Assembly (NCBI RefSeq): GCF_023701745.1
Contig: NZ_JAJOZB010000001.1
Coordinates: 124,001-188,000, forward strand
From: Streptomyces sp. RKAG293
GTDB lineage: Bacteria > Actinomycetota > Actinomycetes > Streptomycetales > Streptomycetaceae
DNA length: 64,000 nt
Direction of reading: 5' to 3'
Position numbers and translations under genes: made by a program. How positions within the stretch are numbered: position 1 is the first letter of the stretch; each line of letters starts with the position of its first letter. The notes below the pieces were generated by a model. The model worked only from the letters and a program-made list of their open reading frames with translations. It was not told the origin of the DNA and did no database searches. Shown one piece after another: positions 1 to 8,408 of this stretch.

Positions 1-3
1 GCT

Positions 4-275
4 ATGACCGCCGGCATGCCTGGTCCTGGCCGGTGCGGACGGGACTGTACCGGACGGTCAACCGGGTCACGGCCGGCCCTGAACGCGCTGGAGCAGCCCG
101 GGGCGGCCGACACGGCGCTCGCGGCGCCGCTCGGCGAGACCCTCGGACTGCCCGCGGCGCAGTACGCCGAGTCGCTGTTCGACCCACGCCCGAGGACGAT
201 GCCCGGCGCGCCGAGGCGCTGGAGTTGATGGCCGCCCGCTGGGCCCGGCAGCGCGAGCACGTCGCCCGCGCATAG
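4..275 (+). pseudogene. Degenerate coding remnant at window edge
   Basis: A protein-like stretch (ALEQPGAADTALAAPLGE then AQYAESLFDP) continues only by changing frame into TPEDDARRAEALELMAARWA, ending at the stop near 275. This looks like the 3' end of a gene with at least one frameshift. I do not recognise the family. The window edge cuts it, so the 5' part cannot be judged. Confidence 0.3.
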
Positions 276-363
276 GGGCTACGTCTGCCCAAATCCTGGC
301 CAGGTCCCTCGACGCGTTCGCCGCAGCGGACGCCGAGGCACTCGCCCGGGAAGGCGGCGCCCC

Positions 364-668
364 GTGGCGGGGCGCCCCCGGCGTCTTCACCAACGGTGGG
401 CGCGGACCGGCTGGCCCCAGTCAGTCATCGACCGCCGGGACGACCTCGCCGCAACCGGGCTGGCCGGCGACGCATGGATTGCCACCGCCCAGGCCGAACT
501 CGCCACCGGGCAGACGGCTTTCGCGCTGGTCCTCGGGCGGGGGCGTTCCAGCGTTTCCACGACACCTACCAGCCCGAGGGCCTGCAACTGCCGGCTGGCG
601 CGTACCGAGCACTCGGACGGGACGCACTCGCCGGCATCGCCGAAGCACGCGCAGCCCACCGCACCTGA
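364..668 (+). pseudogene. Frameshifted remnant of an unrecognised gene
   Basis: Two overlapping frames make sense only together: SVIDRRDDLAATGLAGDAWI and AELATGQTAFALVLGRG in one frame, then FQRFHDTYQPEGLQLPAGAY and RALGRDALAGIAEARAAH in another, ending with TGA at 666-668. A one-base shift near 540, beside a G run, separates them. The family is not recognised. It may belong with the debris just upstream. Confidence 0.3.
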
Positions 669-1556
669 CCAGAGCCACCGTGCGGAGCGCGGATGGCATG
701 GGCACGGAAGCCGAAAGACGCACCGAAGAAGGCCTGCGGACCGATGCGCGCTCGCTCAACTTCACCGGCCCTCGGTCCGGACACCCCTGCCGGCTCCCTG
801 GGCGAGCCGACCGGACTCACCCGGCTCCACTGTGCCGGAGTGGCAAGGGAGCCACCGGACGCCCGTGTTCGAGCACCCCGCCGGACGGCCGGCCTGCCAC
901 CTCCGCCTGCGTGACGGTCCGCCGGCTTCATCGGCGGACCGTCACGAAAGGGGCTAGAACAGCGTGGCCCTGTCCGTGACGACCACGGTCGCTACTCCGC
1001 AGACCGGGTGGTGTGATGCCTGCTCGTCCGCGCCGACCGTCAAAAGGTCGAGCGCGTCGATGTTCGTCTTCACGGGTTCACCTCCGCCGGGAAGTCAGGT
1101 AATCGGGTCGCGGGCGGAGTTGCCGGCATCGCACCGGGGGTGGTTGCCGACGAGATCCGGGTCCGGCTCGTCGGCAACCACCATCGGTGCCCCTCGGTTT
1201 TCTACGCGCGCAGGTCCTCTCTGTTCAAAGGAGAGGTCGCAGAAGCTGCTGTGAGTGCCGGACCGCGGGACCACCACCGGCCGATTCTCCCTCGGAACAG
1301 GACAGCAAAGATATCACGGGGCCTCACACAAACCATCTCGTAGTCAACTAACATCACACATACGGGGCTTGGAGCAGTTGAGTATCAAATGCTCAGTGAG
1401 GCCGAGAAGTCACAAGGGTTAAGGTATCGCTAGCAAAGTGTCACAGCGTCAGGCTTCCCGCGAGAAGGCATAAAATGCCCGAGTGCCCGGGATAATGCGC
1501 GGCCCCCAGAAGCCGAGGCGGTAGCATCCGCCGCCAGATAAGGACTAGTCCTCCCT
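669..1556. other. No convincing gene; holds one long hairpin
   Basis: Open frames here are short and lack family features. The only strong signal is the inverted repeat at 1131-1190. From about 1290 to 1556 the DNA is less GC-rich and probably holds the promoter of the acetyltransferase that starts at 1557; I could not pick a specific -10/-35 pair. Confidence 0.4.
1131..1190. repeat. Long imperfect hairpin, 24-bp arms
   Basis: GCACCGGGGGTGGTTGCC continuing into GACGAG (1131-1154) is the reverse complement of 1167-1190 apart from two mismatches, with a 12-base loop between. The inner 16 bp (1139-1154 and 1167-1182) match perfectly. No T-run follows. It could be a terminator, the end of a lost mobile element or a structured RNA. 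Confidence 0.6.
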
Positions 1557-2162
1557 GTGCCCAAGTCTGAACTCTCCTTGAGCGTAGCCACCATGAGCCT
1601 GGCTTTCGAAGATGATCCGGTAGTGAACTGGATGTTTCCGAAAACGCTCCCGAAGCGCCATGAAGACATTGACGGATTCTTCCGCTCCTACCTGACGTTC
1701 ATCACTGACCATGGCGGAGTGGTGGACGCAACCCCCAACTACGAAGGAATCTTCGTCTGGATCCCGCCGGACGCGGAGAAAATCTCCGAGGATTCCTACA
1801 AGTCGTTCCTCGAGGACCTGCGCAGCAAGTCCGGCGTGATGGGCGACAGGGCGGTGGCAGTTGCCAACGCCCTGGTCGAGCAGGAACCGGCCGAGGTGCC
1901 GGATCCACACTACCACTGGGCTTTCTGCGGAATTGCTCCGCAGTTTCGGGGAACGGGCGTCTTCCAAACCTTGATCGAGCCGTTGGCGCGCAAGTCGGAG
2001 GATGAGGGGATAGGCGTTTACGGCGAGGCGTCCAGCCCTTTGAACCTCAAACTCTGGCAGCGTACCGGCTTCGCTCGCATCGGCGAGGAGATAACGGTGC
2101 CGGGCGGCGGCCCCACTTTTTACCCGATCTACAGGCTCCCCACCCCGTCGGCCGATCAGTAA
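1557..2162 (+). CDS. GNAT-family N-acetyltransferase
   Basis: A 201-residue protein starting at GTG 1557. The acetyl-CoA binding core of GNAT enzymes is visible at about residues 118-150: HWAFCGIAPQFRGTGVFQTL, with RGTG in place of the classical Q/RxxGxG/A. It is followed by the typical YGEASSPLNLKLWQRTGFAR stretch, where SPLN...W...GF is the C-terminal GNAT signature. It transfers an acetyl group to an unknown amine in the cytoplasm. The next gene downstream, 430 bp away in the same direction, is a PLP-dependent decarboxylase, so a polyamine or aryl-amine substrate is possible but only an inference. The ribosome site is weak. Confidence 0.85.
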   Translation: MPKSELSLSVATMSLAFEDDPVVNWMFPKTLPKRHEDIDGFFRSYLTFITDHGGVVDATPNYEGIFVWIPPDAEKISEDSYKSFLEDLRSKSGVMGDRAVAVANALVEQEPAEVPDPHYHWAFCGIAPQFRGTGVFQTLIEPLARKSEDEGIGVYGEASSPLNLKLWQRTGFARIGEEITVPGGGPTFYPIYRLPTPSADQ

Positions 2163-2591
2163 TTCCGATCTGCGGCTGACCGGCTTCGCAGGAGTGCCCT
2201 CCGAAGACTCCCTGAGCCGCCGGTCCCCTGCCAGGCGGGGAACACGCGTAAGCCCCTGACGGGACAGCCCCTGCACCGAGGCCAAGTCCGTTGAGTTCCG
2301 GGCGCTGCACGCCGGCCGGCCCCGCCGATGCGGCCGACGTACCGCACCATGCCGTGAACTCCGCCGGCCGGCCCGCCGCACACCGGCGGCGGGCCGGCGG
2401 TGCGACAACCGTGCGGTCGGTCCCCCGCGGCCACAGTGGTGCCGTGGGCGTGGTTGCGTGCTCCGCCCGCCAACCAGACCGCCAGCGCGCACGCCCACTC
2501 GCCGCCGCCACCTGCACGAAGGCGCGACGACCTCACCGGCCGCCCCTGGACTCATCCATCGCAGCCGCTCCCGTCGTCAACGCCCTTTGGA
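2163..2591 (+). other. Intergenic region before the decarboxylase
   Basis: 430 bases with no believable gene. The open frame on the plus strand (from 2400) is only an upstream extension of the decarboxylase with non-protein-like composition. The DNA is rich in GCCGGC blocks that can fold (around 2310-2410) and may act as a terminator for the acetyltransferase gene. Confidence 0.35.
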
Positions 2592-4022
2592 ATGACCACC
2601 GTTGGGAAGACTTCAGTGAAAAATCCGACGTGGGCGAGCGCCCCCCTGGAACCGGACAGGCCAACGCTTCTGAAATGGAGCGCCGATGTGATCTCCTACA
2701 TCGCGGATTTCACGGACGCAGCACGCGACGCACGGCATCCGGCTGCTTCTGACACCACCGACCTGATGAGCGTCCTCGCCTGTGCCCCATCTGCGCGGGG
2801 GGAGGGTCTGGACAAACTGCTGAGGATCTTTGACGAGGCATCAGCCGGTGCATTCGAGACGGCGTCGGGTGGGAACCTGGCCTATGTGCCCAGTGGCGGA
2901 CTCTTCTCCGCCGCCCTGGGAGAGTTTCTGGCCCGCGCGACAAATCGTTACACCATGCTGTCCTCGTTCGCTCCCGCACTCATTGCGATGGAGGAGGGGA
3001 TCCTGAGATGGATGGCAGAACTGTTCGGCCTTCCCTCCACTGGCAGTGGGTTGTTCGTGTCGGGTACCTCAGTGGCAACCCTCACTGCGCTGGCCGCCGC
3101 CCGCTACGATCGGCTGGGCCTGCACTCGGCACAGGGAACAATTTATGTGGCAGAGCATACGCACTACTGCGTGAGAAAAGCGGCACAAATAGCCGGGATC
3201 GCACGGGAGAACGTGCGAACCGTACCGACGGGCGCGGACTTCACGATGGACACGTCGCGCGCGGAGGAAATGATAAAGTCCGACCTGGACCGCGGATTGC
3301 AACCCATGGCCCTCGTGGGAACAGCCGGCAGCACGGATACCGGCAGTGTCGACGACCTTCACGCCCTGGCGGACCTCGCCGCACGGTACAGGCTCTGGTT
3401 CCACGTGGACGCCGCCTACGGCGGGTTCTTCCAGCTCACCGACCGCGGGAAGAAGAAGCTGGCAGGCATCGAACATGCCGACTCCATCTGCGCAGACCCC
3501 CACAAGGGCCTCTTCCAGCCGTGCGGGACAGGGGTCCTGCTGGTTCGCGACCCGGAGATCCTGCGCAGGACCTTCAGCATGCAGGGCGACTACCTGGTCG
3601 ACGCCGCGGATGAACGTCCGCTTCCCGATTACGCCGATCATGGAGTGGAGCTGACGCGGGAGTTCCGGGGCCTGCGGATGTGGCTGCCGTTGAACCTTCA
3701 CGGCACCCTGGCGTTCGCCCAGGAGCTCGACGAAAAGCTTGACCTCGCCCAGCACGCCTACAGGTCACTGGCCGCGGTCAAGACGATCGACGTCCTTTCA
3801 GAGCCCGACCTCTCCGTCGTGGCATTCCGCCTCCGCGGCGCCTCGGACCAGGTGAATCAGAAGTTCCTCAAGGAGATGAACGGAACCGGCCCCTTCGCCC
3901 TGTCGGGGACAACCCTCGGCGGGGTGCACTACATACGGATGTGCATCCTGTCCCATCGGACGCACTTCGATGAGGTGGACGAAGCCGTCCGCGTCATCAC
4001 CGAGGTCTCCGGCCGGGTCTGA
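2592..4022 (+). CDS. PLP-dependent group II amino-acid decarboxylase
   Basis: About 476 residues from ATG 2592. A GTG at 2616 preceded by GGGAAGA (2604-2610) is an equally good start and would shorten the protein by 8 residues. Fold type I PLP enzyme of the aromatic-L-amino-acid / glutamate decarboxylase family: LFVSGTSVATLTAL (phosphate cup, about 154-167), HVDAAYGG (271-278, Asp contacts the PLP pyridine nitrogen) and DPHKGLF (302-308, Lys305 is the Schiff-base lysine and His304 the usual partner). It should remove CO2 from an amino acid to give an amine; the substrate cannot be read from sequence. A GNAT acetyltransferase lies upstream on the same strand. A broken polyamine-type ABC permease follows on the other strand. 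Confidence 0.88.
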   Translation: MTTVGKTSVKNPTWASAPLEPDRPTLLKWSADVISYIADFTDAARDARHPAASDTTDLMSVLACAPSARGEGLDKLLRIFDEASAGAFETASGGNLAYVPSGGLFSAALGEFLARATNRYTMLSSFAPALIAMEEGILRWMAELFGLPSTGSGLFVSGTSVATLTALAAARYDRLGLHSAQGTIYVAEHTHYCVRKAAQIAGIARENVRTVPTGADFTMDTSRAEEMIKSDLDRGLQPMALVGTAGSTDTGSVDDLHALADLAARYRLWFHVDAAYGGFFQLTDRGKKKLAGIEHADSICADPHKGLFQPCGTGVLLVRDPEILRRTFSMQGDYLVDAADERPLPDYADHGVELTREFRGLRMWLPLNLHGTLAFAQELDEKLDLAQHAYRSLAAVKTIDVLSEPDLSVVAFRLRGASDQVNQKFLKEMNGTGPFALSGTTLGGVHYIRMCILSHRTHFDEVDEAVRVITEVSGRV

Positions 4023-4024
4023 TA

Positions 4025-4410
4025 CCGGTCAGTGCCTCGCCGGAGAGCCGCTGCGCCACGTACACCGGTACGGCAGACAGGACGATCGGTGCCGTCGCAA
4101 CCACGTCCACCACCGGGCCCTGGTCGGGTCGGGTCGGGCCGGGTTGTCGAAGATCCACAACGGCAGTGTCTGGGTTCCCGGCCCCTGAAGGTCGTCACCA
4201 CGATCTCGTCGAACGACTGCGCGAAGCGAGCAGGGCGCTGCGGATCGCCGGCAGGGTGACGTACCAGAAGGTCTGGAAGAGGTGCCCTCCCAGGTCCGCC
4301 GACGCCTGCTCGGCAGAGGCGGGGAGCCGCCGCAACCGGGCCGAGACGTTGTTCAGGACCACCACGACGCAGAAGGTCGCGTGCCCGACGACCACCGTGA
4401 ACAGGGGCGA
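4025..4410 (-). pseudogene. PotC-like spermidine/putrescine ABC permease fragment
   Basis: Reading three frames in turn on the minus strand recovers the C-terminal half of a PotC/YdcV-type permease: [20 protein letters not shown], the loop [10 protein letters not shown] with [15 protein letters not shown] (the EAA loop contacting the ATPase), [22 protein letters not shown] and VVDVVATAPIVLSAVPVYVA. At least two frameshifts and loss of the N-terminal half make it non-functional. Permeases of this family import polyamines, notable because a decarboxylase gene lies just upstream, but the pairing may be chance. Confidence 0.6.
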
Positions 4411-4587
4411 CTGCGGCCTTGAGCCACCGGTCCCGGCCGGACTTGACGACCACGGAAATGGGACCGCCGTGCCGAAAGGCGATACGCCGTCAGCCGCTCC
4501 GGCCACTGACGCCGCCTCCCACCCTGCGAGCTGCGCCCAGGCGCCCGGGTCCCGCCCCTCACGGCGGCGAACGCCCACGCCTTCAGA

Positions 4588-4870
4588 TGGTCTTCATCGA
4601 CCGGCTCCTGGCCACGCTCGTCCACCTTCGCCACGGCGCCACTCACGATGTGTTGGCCTGCTGGTTCGGCGTCGACCGCTCCACGATCACCCGGCGATCG
4701 GCGAAGTGCGGCCCCTGCTCGCAACCCGCGGCTGCCCATCGCGACCGGAATCCGGCTCCGCACCCTCGTCGAGGTCATCGACTACCTCGGCGCGAGCGGA
4801 CAGACCGGGATCATCGATGGAACCGAGCTGCGTGTCCGCAGACCCGCTGCCGGCCGCAAGGACGGGCCAT
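4588..4870 (+). pseudogene. IS5-type transposase N-terminal fragment
   Basis: Frames joined by eye give LVHLRHGATHDVLACWFGVD followed by RSTITR (helix-turn-helix of IS5/IS4-type transposases), then RLRTLVEVIDYLGASG and GIIDGTELRVRRPAAGRKD, the region around the first catalytic Asp (IIDGTE). Two frameshifts are present and the catalytic C-terminus is missing. Confidence 0.6.
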
Positions 4871-5083
4871 CGAGCAGGCGTTCAAGACCTACGGGGTGAT
4901 CGTCGCCGACAACGGATCGGCCTGGAATGTCAGCGGCACACAGGACGACCGATGGAGCAACGAGCAGCTGCAGGGCCTCGGCACCCTGACTGGAATAGCG
5001 TGTCTATGACCGATTTATGGGACCGGTTCGCCGAATGGATCGGCCCGCACTACCCGGACACGGTGAACGCCCGCATGACGTGA
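4866..5083 (+). pseudogene. Joined scraps of two unrelated genes
   Basis: The frame that ends at 5009 reads RAIEQAFKTYGVIVADNGSA, then WNVSGTQDDRWSNEQLQGL, a C-terminal sequence I recall from uncharacterised actinobacterial secreted proteins. Overlapping it in another frame, ATG 5006 opens MTDLWDRFAEWIGPHYPDT and stops at 5083 after 25 residues, which looks like the first residues of another gene. Both are truncated and lie directly after the transposase fragment. Confidence 0.35.
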
Positions 5084-5192
5084 CGGGCGCTCTCCGTCGG
5101 GAGCCGGAAACAGGCACCGGCGGCACGCGCCACCGGTGGAGCACCGCGTCGGCGGGTACATCAGCCGGTGCTCCCCCGCCGTGCTTCACGGG

Positions 5193-5801
5193 CTACAGCT
5201 TCGCGATGGACGCCAGGTCGAAGCTTCCGAGGAAGCTCTCGACGGCGGCACCGTCGATCTTGCCGTCGCCGGCGATGCCGATGTCCGCCAGGATCCTCAG
5301 GTTGCCCACCGTGAGCACGCGGAGCGTGGCCTCGTTGGCGAAGAGGGGATATCCCTTGAGGGAACCGGTGGCCGCCTTGTAGCAGTAGAGGAAGTCGCCC
5401 TGCTCGGTGGGCGGCTTCTTCGCGCCGGCCTTGGCCAGCGGCTGGCGGCAGTCCAGGATGTGCAGCGACATCCAGGTGTCGGTGCCATCGACGAAGGCGA
5501 TCTGCCGGTCACCGTCGCTGTTGATCGATGCCGTCTCGTCCCACTTGCCGGTGGCCGGCGCGGCCTGGGGCCTGGGCAGGGTGATCGCCCGCATCTGGGC
5601 CGTCTTCACGACGCCGCCGTCCGAGGCGGGCTTCACCGCCGCAGTGGTGCTCTTGGCGGCCGGCGCAGCCTTGGAACTCGAGCATCCGGTGCCGGCCAGA
5701 AGGGTGACCACCGCGATCGCGGTGAGAGCGGCCGCCGCCCGGCGGCGCGCGGACCGCTCCGTGCCTGACTGGGACGGTCTCGAATCGGATTGACCCGACA
5801 T
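5193..5801 (-). CDS. Secreted lipoprotein of unknown function
   Basis: 202 residues from ATG 5801, chosen because GAGTGGAG lies 7 bases upstream; longer starts upstream have no ribosome site. Residues about 15-45 form a signal peptide with a twin-Arg n-region (RRRAAAALTAIAVVTLLAG) ending in GTGCSSS, a lipobox-like cysteine, so the mature protein is probably lipid-anchored on the outer membrane face. The rest (GKWDETASINSDGDRQIAFV, HILDCRQPLAKAG, FLYCYKAATG) has two further cysteines that could form a disulfide. No family recognised. A near-palindrome and a TGGAAC direct repeat lie upstream (5855-5893). Confidence 0.8.
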   Translation of the reverse strand: MSGQSDSRPSQSGTERSARRRAAAALTAIAVVTLLAGTGCSSSKAAPAAKSTTAAVKPASDGGVVKTAQMRAITLPRPQAAPATGKWDETASINSDGDRQIAFVDGTDTWMSLHILDCRQPLAKAGAKKPPTEQGDFLYCYKAATGSLKGYPLFANEATLRVLTVGNLRILADIGIAGDGKIDGAAVESFLGSFDLASIAKL

Positions 5802-5854
5802 GTTGTGCTCCACTCGCTGCATTGCGGCCGCACCCGACCGGGTTCCGCGGCCAC

Positions 5855-5893
5855 ACTTGAGGTTACCTCCAAGTGGTGTTCCATCCCGTTCCA
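5855..5893 (-). promoter_or_regulatory. Near-palindrome plus TGGAAC direct repeat
   Basis: ACTTGAGGTTACCTCCAAGT at 5855-5874 is a near-perfect 20-bp palindrome (one mismatched pair), a likely operator for the divergently read lipoprotein gene. Beside it, two copies of GTTCCA (5878 and 5888, TGGAAC on the gene's strand) are spaced 10 bp apart. The same spaced pair occurs upstream of the kinase at 8409 and the propeller genes at 39465 and 44107. GGAAC resembles the -35 element of ECF sigma factor promoters. Confidence 0.45.
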
Positions 5894-6099
5894 TCCGACA
5901 GGAACACGATCGGTGCCGCGCCATCATCCGGCCGGTTCGATGTCAGTCGCCGGCCGGATTGCCGCGGTATTCCGTACTCCGTCCGCGCTCCGAAAGCCGT
6001 GCCGGTGCGGCCGAGCGACGACGGGAAGGCGTTAGCTGGTGTTCCGCACTTCGTCCGCACTCACCCCGTCTCACCGGCCGGGTCACCAACTCTCTTCGT

Positions 6100-6500
6100 C
6101 GAAACCCGATGGCCGCTGAAACGGCTGCGGCAGGGGCTGGCCCCTCCACCAGGCGGCGACCGCGCCGAGGGCTACGTCCTCAAACCGGCCCGGGATTGGC
6201 ATGAGGCCGACACCCCGGCCCCCGTCGACCGCCCGGTCGTCAAGGTGAAGCAGCCCGCCTTTGCCGAAGACGGGCGTTACGACGGCGCACGGCCCTACCT
6301 GCCACCGCCGCAGGGCGCGGCCGGCGTCCCCGCCTGGCTCCTGGTCGAAGCCGCGGCTCGCGCCGTTGCGGCGGTCAGAAACCTCGGCTGCGCCGTCGGA
6401 GGCCTGGAGGACGCACCTGCCCAGGCTATGGAACACGCGCTGCTCCAAGGTGCCCGAGTTTTCGCAGTATTCGACGCCGCCGACCGCCGCAGAGAGGACG
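6100..6500 (+). pseudogene. Remnant resembling an RNA-ligase-type protein
   Basis: In the open frame upstream of the P450, the stretch AEGYVLKPARDW, PVVKVKQPAFAEDGRYDGAR, PYLPPPQGAAGVPAWLLVEA reads like real protein and recalls the middle of actinobacterial RNA-ligase-family proteins (G-V/Y-V-x-K-P plus an RYDGARPY block). It has no start, no adenylation Lys motif and no end, so it is a fragment at most. The family assignment is from memory and uncertain. Confidence 0.3.
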
Positions 6501-6712
6501 GCCGCAGCTCCCTGCCGGATCAACCCCGCTCCCGGTCAGCGGGGGTAGGTGCTCTGAGTAGACACCGCTCATGTCCGCGGCCGGCCGACAGGCAATCATC
6601 TCCGGAGAACGCAGGACGCACGTGCCCTCCGCCGCCGTACCGAACGGCGACCCGCCCGCCGGGTCCGGCGCGCACGCTCCGCCCTGCCCTGAGGCTCGAC
6701 CAGGGGTGCATC

Positions 6713-7945
6713 GTGGATCGATATCCGGACCTGACATCGTGGGAACCGCAGTTCACCAACGACCCGCACCCGCTCTACGGCCGGCTGCGCCGGGAGTCGC
6801 CGGTCGGCAAGGTGGTCCTCGAAGGTCTCGAACTGTGGATGGTGACCCGGTACGAGGACGTACGCGCGGGTCTGGCCGATGTCCGGTTCAGTAGCGACCC
6901 GCGCAACGCCGGTCCCGCGGCCCGGGCCGTTCCCTGGACGGCCACGAGCGATGTCTCGGGGCTGACCAGGAACCTGCTCCGCACCGACGGGGCGGACCAC
7001 TCCCGCCTCAGGAGCCTGATCTCCACAGCGTTCACGGCCCGCCGGGCGGCGGCGATGCGGCCCCGGATCACGGAGATCGCCGAGCGGCTCGTCGCCGGCT
7101 TCCGGCACCGCGGCGAGGCCGACCTCATCACCGAGTTCGCGCTGCCGCTCCCGGTGGCGGTCATCGCCGAACTGCTGGGCATCCCCGGCGAGGACCGGCA
7201 CGAGTTCGTGAAGTGGGCCAACATCTACACCGGCGTAGAGGAAGGAGACGCGGCCAGGGCTCCGGAGGCGCTGGCGGCGATGCGGGACTACCTGGTCCCG
7301 CTGATCGAGCGGCGGCGCGACCGGCGCGCCGACGACATGGAGAACGGCTCCCTGCTGGACGCGCTGATCACGGCACGCGACCACGGCGCCGGGCTGGACC
7401 GGGAAGAACTCATCGCCATGGCGTTCCTCCTGCTGCTGGCCGGCTACGAGACCACCGCCAGCCTCGTCGGAAACGGCGTCCTCACCCTGCTGCAGTACCC
7501 GGAGCGCCTGTCCGAACTCCGCGAGCACCCATGGCTGATCCCCGGTGCGGTGGAGGAACTCCTGCGGTACGAGAGCCCGGTGAAGATCAGCCCGGTGGTC
7601 CGCTACGCGACGTCGGATCTCTCCTTCGGAGGGCAGGAGATCAAGGCCGGGGACGCGGCCGTCTTCTCCCTGACGTCCGCCAACCGCGATCCGGATCACT
7701 TCGCGGACCCCGGTGACCTGCGACTGCGACGGACCGTCAACCGGCATCTCGCCTTCGGTCACGGCGTCCACTACTGCCTGGGCGCACCGCTGGCCCGGGC
7801 CCAGGCCGAGATCGCACTGTCCACTCTGCTGGCCGGCTGCCAGGATCTCGCCCTCGTCGACCCGGAGCCGGTGTGGCGGCACAGCCGCCTGTTCCGGGGG
7901 CTGCGGCGGCTGCCGGTGACGTTCTCGCCGTCTCCGGCGTGGTAG
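6713..7945 (+). CDS. Cytochrome P450
   Basis: 410 residues from GTG 6713, chosen because AGGGG (6702-6706) sits 6 bases upstream; the open frame extends further but is not protein-like there. All P450 landmarks are present: I-helix oxygen-binding AGYETT (243-248), K-helix ExxR (Glu282-Arg285), and the heme loop FGHGVHYCLGAPLAR with Cys355 as iron ligand. Length fits soluble bacterial class I P450s (CYP105/107-like). It hydroxylates a small molecule using an external ferredoxin, but no ferredoxin gene is adjacent. It stands alone, followed by about 460 bp of non-coding DNA, so its pathway is unknown. Confidence 0.92.
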   Translation: MDRYPDLTSWEPQFTNDPHPLYGRLRRESPVGKVVLEGLELWMVTRYEDVRAGLADVRFSSDPRNAGPAARAVPWTATSDVSGLTRNLLRTDGADHSRLRSLISTAFTARRAAAMRPRITEIAERLVAGFRHRGEADLITEFALPLPVAVIAELLGIPGEDRHEFVKWANIYTGVEEGDAARAPEALAAMRDYLVPLIERRRDRRADDMENGSLLDALITARDHGAGLDREELIAMAFLLLLAGYETTASLVGNGVLTLLQYPERLSELREHPWLIPGAVEELLRYESPVKISPVVRYATSDLSFGGQEIKAGDAAVFSLTSANRDPDHFADPGDLRLRRTVNRHLAFGHGVHYCLGAPLARAQAEIALSTLLAGCQDLALVDPEPVWRHSRLFRGLRRLPVTFSPSPAW

Positions 7946-8408
7946 TTCCGGTTCGGTACGGCGGATCCCGGGCGCCCCGTCCCCACCTCGCGAGGACATC
8001 ACCCCGGCACTGCACGACGCAGGGCCTGGCCGACGGGGGGTTCAGCAGGACCGTGTACCAGCCCGCCCAGGGGGAGTCGGTGGCGGGTACGTCCGGGAAG
8101 GAAGCGGTGGCCTGGCCGGTGTCGTGCGTTCAACCGCGTTCCGTGGCGACACGGAATCGGGCGACCGCCGTAGTCACCGTCCGGAACGGAATGGAACGGA
8201 TCCACAGGGAACGAGTCCGGGCATTGCGCCCGGCACTACGCGGCCGCGGGGAGCAGTCATCTGGCCTGACTTATTCAGGCCAGATGGTGGCCGGAATGAC
8301 TGTGATCAGCCTCTACTCTGATGTCGCCGAACGGCCAGGGGCCCAGGCGAATTCGCAGACCAAGCACACATCGGTGCCCTTTTGGGCGTCGAAGGGGGGA
8401 ATTTCAGC
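7946..8408 (+). other. Upstream region of the kinase gene
   Basis: 460 bases without a gene. It contains a GGAACGG-AATGGAACGG direct repeat (8182-8199), the perfect hairpin at 8259-8285, and a purine-rich ribosome site GAAGGGGGGA (about 8390-8399) that fixes the kinase start. Confidence 0.4.
8259..8285. terminator. Perfect hairpin, 11-bp arms
   Basis: ATCTGGCCTGA, loop CTTAT, TCAGGCCAGAT. It lies 314 bp after the P450 stop and 124 bp before the kinase start. A terminator for the P450 transcript or an operator of the kinase are both possible; no T-run follows. Confidence 0.5.

Noticed and set aside
5873-6712. N-terminal extension of the P450 open frame
   Set aside because: P450s of this class start near the DLTSW...DPHPLYGRLR region. 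A clear ribosome site precedes GTG 6713 and the upstream frame belongs to unrelated debris.
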